Positions 59,506 through 64,000 of a stretch of DNA of 64,000 nucleotides are shown here, one piece after another (positions within the stretch are counted from its first letter, which is position 1; every line of letters starts with the position of its first letter). The position numbers and the translations under genes are program-made. The notes beneath the pieces were generated by a model. It was not told the DNA's origin. It made no database searches and saw nothing but the letters and a program-made list of their open reading frames with translations. Source of the stretch: Vibrio sp. B1FLJ16 (GTDB lineage Bacteria > Pseudomonadota > Gammaproteobacteria > Enterobacterales > Vibrionaceae); NCBI RefSeq assembly GCF_905175385.1, contig NZ_HG992749.1, positions 2,542,001 to 2,606,000 on the forward strand, read 5' to 3'.

Positions 59506-61131
59506 ATGAAACTAAAAACTCAAGCTTATTTACTCTCTGCAATCATACTGTTCGCGCTGCTAGCCTTGACGGCGACCGGATTGTGGACACTTCGAGTCGC
59601 AAGTAACCTCGATAATAAAGCCCGGGTAACTGAGCTGTTCAAAAGCGCATACAGCATTCTTACTGAAGTTGAAAAAATGGCCGCAAGTGGACAGATACCT
59701 GAAGATGAAGCAAAAGCGTTGGCCACTCGCTTACTTCGTAACAACATTTATAAAGATAACGAATACGTTTATGTCGCTGATGAAAACATGGTTTTTGTCG
59801 CTGCGCCTCTTGACCCGCAATTACATGGCACTAGTTTCCACGACTTCAAAGACAGTAATAACAATAGTGTTGGCCAGTTAATATTAGATATTTTAGGTCC
59901 CAAAACAGGTCAGATCGTTGAATATACCTGGAGCCAAAAACAAGCAGATGGAAGCATTGAAGAAAAGCTTTCGATCGCATCAAAGACACCTCATTGGAAC
60001 TGGGTTGTTGGTACCGGCATTGGATTTAATGAGGTAAACGCACGCTTTTGGGCTACAGCACAATGGCAGCTGGTGCTCTGTCTGGTTATTGCATCTGCTA
60101 TTCTTGCAAGCCTAATCATCGCTATCCGTAAGATGTTGAGCATATTAGGGGGAGAACCCAACGATGTACGTAACGCTGTCCAGGCTGTCGCACAGGGGAA
60201 TATTCAGACTAGTTTCGATACGGTAGCAGTAAAAGGCAGCATCTATGAGGCAGTGCAGGTGATGAGCCAGTCGCTGGCTACAATGGTGACAAACCTTGAT
60301 AAATCTATGCATGCCCTACGTTCAGAACTGACAGCGGTAGAGTCACGCTCTAAGAACATCGCAGAACTGACCTCATCTCAGCAACAATCAACAGCCATGA
60401 TCGCAACAGCTATGACGGAAATGGCCTCCTCTGCCAACCAGGTAGCCAGTTCGGCTAATGATACCGCCCAGAGTACGGATGAAGCGGATAAACAAAGTCA
60501 GCAGACCCAGTCACTGATCCGCAGTACTGTCGATAATATCCAAGGTCTTGCAACCCAGTTAAATACCGCCAGCCAGGCTGTAGCCGATTTAGACCAGGAC
60601 GTAAATAACATCGTCAAAGTGTTAGATGTTATTGGTGATATTGCAGAGCAAACCAATTTGCTCGCGCTTAACGCAGCTATTGAAGCGGCAAGAGCAGGTG
60701 AACAAGGAAGAGGTTTCGCCGTGGTGGCTGATGAAGTCCGTAATCTTGCAGGGCGCACTCAGGACAGCACTAAAGAGATCCAGAATATGATCTCTAATCT
60801 ACAAGCCGGCTCCCACAATGCGATTCAGACAATGGAGATATGTGCAGAAACCAGTGAAAGCACCGTCACAGAATCTATGAGCGCTTCTGACGCACTACAG
60901 CAGATCGTCACCTCACTAGAATCCATTACAGCTATGAGCCAGCAAATTGCGACAGCTGCTGCAGAGCAGACACTGGTTAGTGATGATATCTCACAACGTA
61001 TTAACCTGATTGAAGAAAGTGGATACCAGTTAAGTTCCGTAGTTAAAGAGAGCCAATCCAGCACACAAAGCTTGACGTCTCTGGCAAACGAACTAGAAGG
61101 CTGGGTGAATAAGTTCTCAGTAAAGCGCTAG
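59506..61131 (+). CDS. Methyl-accepting chemotaxis protein with a periplasmic Cache domain
   Basis: A chemoreceptor of 541 residues from the ATG at 59506 ([10 protein letters not shown]); an in-frame ATG 13 codons earlier is less likely. TM1 (about 7-29) and TM2 (about 187-209) enclose a single-Cache domain containing [17 protein letters not shown] and [15 protein letters not shown]-like segment follows, then the signalling domain with hairpin tip [20 protein letters not shown] and [10 protein letters not shown]. There is no C-terminal CheR-binding pentapeptide. The ligand is unknown. The gene stands alone between two tRNA operons. Confidence 0.93.
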   Translation: MKLKTQAYLLSAIILFALLALTATGLWTLRVASNLDNKARVTELFKSAYSILTEVEKMAASGQIPEDEAKALATRLLRNNIYKDNEYVYVADENMVFVAAPLDPQLHGTSFHDFKDSNNNSVGQLILDILGPKTGQIVEYTWSQKQADGSIEEKLSIASKTPHWNWVVGTGIGFNEVNARFWATAQWQLVLCLVIASAILASLIIAIRKMLSILGGEPNDVRNAVQAVAQGNIQTSFDTVAVKGSIYEAVQVMSQSLATMVTNLDKSMHALRSELTAVESRSKNIAELTSSQQQSTAMIATAMTEMASSANQVASSANDTAQSTDEADKQSQQTQSLIRSTVDNIQGLATQLNTASQAVADLDQDVNNIVKVLDVIGDIAEQTNLLALNAAIEAARAGEQGRGFAVVADEVRNLAGRTQDSTKEIQNMISNLQAGSHNAIQTMEICAETSESTVTESMSASDALQQIVTSLESITAMSQQIATAAAEQTLVSDDISQRINLIEESGYQLSSVVKESQSSTQSLTSLANELEGWVNKFSVKR

Positions 61132-61153
61132 TTTAACGTCAATCGGTGAATCA

Positions 61154-61178
61154 AAAGCACGTTTTCGGACGTGCTTTC
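61154..61178 (+). terminator. Terminator after the chemoreceptor gene
   Basis: AAAGCACGT-TTTCGG-ACGTGCTTT, 9-bp stem, with an interrupted T tract (TTTCTGCTTTT). Confidence 0.65.
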
Positions 61179-61324
61179 TGCTTTTGCCGCACTTATTTTG
61201 CCATCAAACTCCTAATCCCCTCTCAAAAAACGCTTAAGTTAAGGTGGGTAGATTTCAAAAATGCATAAAAACAGCCCACTCCGAGCACAATTTCATCAAA
61301 CGATATTTTATTTAAATTTTATTG

Positions 61325-61353
61325 TTGACCTGTGAGCCGAAAAACCGTTTAAT
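61325..61353 (+). promoter_or_regulatory. Promoter of tRNA operon 2
   Basis: TTGACC-N17-TTTAAT. It shares AAACCGTTTAATA-type sequence with the promoter of operon 1, with a C-rich discriminator (CATCCCGTC). Confidence 0.85.
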
Positions 61354-61363
61354 ACATCCCGTC

Positions 61364-61439
61364 GCCCGGATAGCTCAGTCGGTAGAGCAGAGGATTGAAA
61401 ATCCTCGTGTCGGTGGTTCGATTCCGCCTCCGGGCACCA
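61364..61439 (+). tRNA. tRNA-Phe (GAA), acceptor variant GCCCGGA
   Basis: 76 bases with CCA, identical to the first gene of operon 1. Confidence 0.97.
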
Positions 61440-61493
61440 CAATTTCATAATTGTTGGTGCTTGACACGAACAATTAGCAAAAGAATAAGGTAC

Positions 61494-61569
<76 letters not shown>

Positions 61570-61590
61570 CTTTATTTTAAGAAGAATAAT

Positions 61591-61666
61591 TCCTCCTTAG
61601 CTCAGTTGGTAGAGCGACGGACTGTTAATCCGCAGGTCGCTGGTTCGAGCCCAGCAGGAGGAGCCA
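61591..61666 (+). tRNA. tRNA-Asn (GTT)
   Basis: 76 bases with CCA, identical to the Asn genes of operon 1. Confidence 0.97.
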
Positions 61667-61704
61667 CTTTTAGTTATCAAGATGATTTCTTGTTAACGAA
61701 ATGT

Positions 61705-61780
<76 letters not shown>

Positions 61781-61813
61781 CTTTCTTCTCGAAGAAGAAT
61801 ATTAAAAGATAAT

Positions 61814-61889
61814 TCCTCCTTAGCTCAGTTGGTAGAGCGACGGACTGTTAATCCGCAGGTCGCTGGTTCGAGCCCAGCAGGAGGAGCCA
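61814..61889 (+). tRNA. tRNA-Asn (GTT)
   Basis: 76 bases with CCA; last gene of operon 2. The Phe copy expected between Thr and Asn is missing in this operon. Confidence 0.97.
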
Positions 61890-61896
61890 CTTTTAG

Positions 61897-61926
61897 AAAG
61901 CCGCATCATTTGATGTGGCTTTTTTA
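61897..61926 (+). terminator. Terminator of tRNA operon 2
   Basis: AGCCGCATCA-TT-TGATGTGGCT followed by TTTTT, homologous to the operon 1 terminator. Confidence 0.85.
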
Positions 61927-62880
61927 TACCTCAAAGATCCTGACATCACGCAAAATCAATAACAAAGCACCATGAGTTACTCCAAGCTCGGCTGGCTCTT
62001 CTATAATAAAGCTATTTTTACAACTTCACTTTCTATAGCATTTCACTAATCCATTGAAAGAAAGTTATATTAAACCTCCCTTCTTCAAGCACTACGAAGC
62101 ACATTTAATCTAACCGGTGCATAATCATACCAAAACAACAGCCTCAGAATGGACCTACAGTAGCTACATTTATTCTTATCAAAGTGACTAACCTAGCTAA
62201 TCGCATCTCCACTCAGGTAGCGATACAGAACGTTTAAAGGACTCAGAATTCACATCCGCGCGAACCTACCATAGCGCTTCGCTCTGTGTCCCCTGGAATA
62301 ATCATCAAACATACGAACACCTGATATTAAGAAGGCTAAGTTATCGATGAATTTTAAAGAAATAACACATGTTTGAATCAGTACTAATAAAGAAATTAAT
62401 TTTAATCGTAAGTTCTGCATCAGTCAGGAGACAAAACGTTTCACTCATTAATCAGCAGGACTGGTTCTCAGAAAAAATAAGTATCCGATGTTCTGTTTCT
62501 ACCTACCTTATAAAGCAACATGTAATACACATCAGATTTACTCGAAGAAATGCTAAGGCATTGACTCTATTTAAAGCGAACAATATAAGCGATTCACTCA
62601 AAGATATAACCGCAGATAAACAAACAGCGGTTTAGACAGTTACGCCCTTACGACTGACCGTAGAGATCTGGTTTCAAGTTATAAGCTAATGAAAGCTCTA
62701 TCTAGCACCTCCCGTCCCTGATATTTCATATTACTCACGAGGATTCAAAATAAGTACATTTCATTTGAGACTGAATGCTGACTCTCTTAAGGCTAATAGA
62801 GCATGATTTCACGATGGGCCTGTAAGAGGTGTAACGATAAATTAGATCTAATAGTCCGAGGGCGATGTTCTAAGAGCAAT
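61927..62880. other. Gene-poor spacer between the tRNA and rRNA operons
   Basis: About 950 bases with no recognised gene. An 88-codon frame at 62369-62635 lacks a good ribosome binding site and any family likeness. From about 62740 onward, short matches to the tRNA-remnant repeats (for example GATTCAAAATAAGT) suggest very old copies of that array. Confidence 0.5.
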
Positions 62881-62949
62881 ATAACAAAGCCCCTATTCTT
62901 CAGCGGATAGGACGTGCTGCGCACAATAAGACCTGTACACGATTGGAAC

Positions 62950-63470
62950 GCAGTTCTCCTTGAAAAGGAAACGTTGCTGCATAAGCAACAAAAGCCTAGT
63001 CCTTCAACCAAGCTTTCTAATACGTAGCAGAGAACCTGAGAGCACAGGCTATAGGTAGCTCCTCCAACGAGAACCATGGGCGAAAGCTAACTCAATATAA
63101 TCAAGAGGATCTCCGGTATTTCTGCTTGGTTCTGGAATTAATAGCGATACAGCAAGGCATGCAGACGCGGGGTTCATTGTCGAAGGCCAACCAAACTCAG
63201 TACAAACAAAAAGACCCCTGCATTTCTGCTGAGGTCTGGAATAAGTGGCGAAGCGGCTGGAGTCTCAGACTACGGACAAGCCCTCCTGCGGAACTCGATT
63301 TCCCTGAAAGGGAAACTATGTATCATAAACGAAAAAAGCCCTGCTATTTCTAGCAAGGCTTCAAAATAAGTGGTGTAGCGGCTGGGGTTGCAGGCAACCG
63401 GGACTCGATTTCCCTGAAAGGGAAACTATGCGTCATAAACGAAAAAAAGCCTAGTCTTTCGACTAGGCTT
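62950..63470 (-). repeat. Decaying array of tRNA 3'-end remnants and terminators
   Basis: Downstream of tRNA-Asp (minus strand), modules repeat at about 110-125 bases. On the plus strand each has a terminator inverted repeat, then an AATAAGTGGCGGAGCGG-like block (the end of tRNA-Asp), then CTCGATTTCCCTGAAAGGGAAACTATG-like sequence. Clear copies of the tail start at 63291 and 63401; the AATAAGTGG block is at 63240, 63365 and 63474. More diverged copies are seen at about 63105-63235 and 62950-63030, where AAAGCCTAGTC and TTTCTAATA are still readable. Confidence 0.75.
63332..63362 (-). terminator. Terminator-like hairpin within the remnant array
   Basis: On the minus strand GAAGCCTTGCTA-GAAA-TAGCAGGGCTTTTTTC, one mismatch, with a T6 tract. 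Confidence 0.7.
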
Positions 63471-63473
63471 TCT
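63442..63473 (-). terminator. Terminator after tRNA-Asp
   Basis: On the minus strand AAAGCCTAGTC-GAAA-GACTAGGCTTTTTTT begins seven bases after the tRNA CCA end. Confidence 0.9.
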
Positions 63474-63479
63474 AATAAG

Positions 63480-63556
63480 TGGCGGAGCGGACGGGACTCG
63501 AACCCGCGACCCCCGGCGTGACAGGCCGGTATTCTAACCAACTGAACTACCGCTCC
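63480..63556 (-). tRNA. tRNA-Asp (GTC)
   Basis: 77 bases with CCA on the minus strand. Acceptor GGAGCGG/CCGCTCC and anticodon GTC in CTGTCAC. It lies after the distal 5S gene of the rRNA operon. Confidence 0.97.
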
Positions 63557-63587
63557 GCATTGGTCAGACTATAAAGTCAAATAAGAA

Positions 63588-63704
63588 CCTGGCGATGTTC
63601 TACTCTCACATGGGGAAACCCCACACTACCATCGACGCTACTTTGTTTCACTTCTGAGTTCGGAATGGAAGTCAGGTGGGTCCAAAGTGCTATGATCGCC
63701 AAGT
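63588..63704 (-). rRNA. rrf: 5S ribosomal RNA (distal copy)
   Basis: About 117 bases on the minus strand, starting ACTTGGCGATCATAG and ending TCGCCAGG. Conserved blocks CCGAACTCAGAAGTGAAAC and GTGTGGGGTTTCCCCATG are present. It differs from the proximal copy by paired changes in helix II and a one-base indel. Confidence 0.95.
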
Positions 63705-63721
63705 AAAATTCTGTTTGTAAA

Positions 63722-63797
<76 letters not shown>

Positions 63798-63817
63798 ATC
63801 AAGATGTCCCTTAAGAC

Positions 63818-63848
63818 TAAAAAAAGCCCGTCATTCAAACGGGCCCTT
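63818..63848 (-). terminator. Terminator-like hairpin between the 5S gene and tRNA-Thr
   Basis: On the minus strand GCCCGT-TTGAATG-ACGGGC is followed by T7. It lies inside the rRNA operon between the proximal 5S and tRNA-Thr. Confidence 0.75.
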
Positions 63849-63894
63849 TCAACTGTTGTCTTCACCTATAAAAAGGTAAAAACCAAATTTAAAG

Positions 63895-64000
63895 CCTGGC
63901 GATGTCCTACTCTCACATGGGGAAACCCCACACTACCATCGGCGCTGTTTTGTTTCACTTCTGAGTTCGGAATGGAATCAGGTGGGTCCAAAACGCTATG
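63895..64000 (-). rRNA. rrf: 5S ribosomal RNA (proximal copy, partial)
   Basis: The 3' 106 bases of a second 5S gene on the minus strand, cut by the window edge. CCGAACTCAGAAGTGAAAC and the GTGTGGGGTTTCCCC block are present. The 23S gene is expected beyond base 64000. Confidence 0.95.

Noticed and set aside
62369..62635. 88-codon open frame in the spacer between tRNA and rRNA operons
   Set aside because: No good ribosome binding site, no family likeness, low-complexity A+T-rich surroundings.

Overview
The window is a stretch of Vibrio-type gammaproteobacterial chromosome. The gene order relA-rlmD / barA(varS), rpoE-rseABC-lepA-lepB-rnc-era, ygfB-ubiH-ubiI, zapA-6S RNA-fau-rpiA-serA, tkt-epd-pgk-fbaA and pilTU-yggS-proC-yggTU-rdgB-hemW is core-genome order. 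The proteins read as Vibrio homologues, possibly of the Harveyi clade, but the species cannot be fixed from this window. I see no prophage, insertion sequence, integron or CRISPR array.

Layout. 1-6.8 kb: the 5' half of relA, rlmD, the hybrid kinase barA and acpS-pdxJ. 6.8-15 kb (minus): recO, then era-rnc-lepB-lepA and rseC-rseB-rseA-rpoE, covering envelope stress, secretion and translation. 15.5-20.4 kb: nadB, ygfX-sdhE, ygfZ, a YbaK-like gene, and an intergenic area with a candidate sRNA and a sigma-E-type promoter ahead of a 68-residue protein gene. 20.4-33.4 kb: ubiquinone hydroxylases, zapA, 6S RNA, fau, rpiA, serA, a SIMPL-domain gene, argP/argO, mscS, fbaA and pgk. 33.5-45.4 kb: epd, a coiled-coil exported protein of unknown function, tkt, metK, a DUF2189 protein, sprT, endA, rsmE, gshB, yqgE and ruvX. 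45.4-58.4 kb: pilU, pilT, yggS, proC, yggT, yggU, a DUF4426 protein, rdgB, hemW, glsB, two RNA methyltransferases, mutY, yggX and mltC. 58.4-62 kb: two related tRNA operons (seven and five genes; Phe, Thr, Asn) flanking a chemoreceptor gene. 62-64 kb: the 3' end of an rRNA operon on the minus strand (5S, tRNA-Thr, 5S, tRNA-Asp), followed by decaying repeats made of tRNA 3'-end remnants plus terminators.

Three conserved genes (relA, pilT, mutY) carry single-base frameshifts, each in a poly-A/T run, and a fourth gene has a suspicious start. Homopolymer errors in the assembly are the simplest explanation, so these genes are annotated as one unit each.

The most unusual structures are the tRNA-remnant/terminator array (about 62.95-63.47 kb), the sRNA plus sigma-E promoter region (19.6-20.3 kb), three tandem hairpins upstream of rdgB, two 5S copies with compensatory helix changes, the duplicated tRNA operons around a chemoreceptor gene, and PurR/Cra-like palindromes shared by fbaA, tkt and metK.
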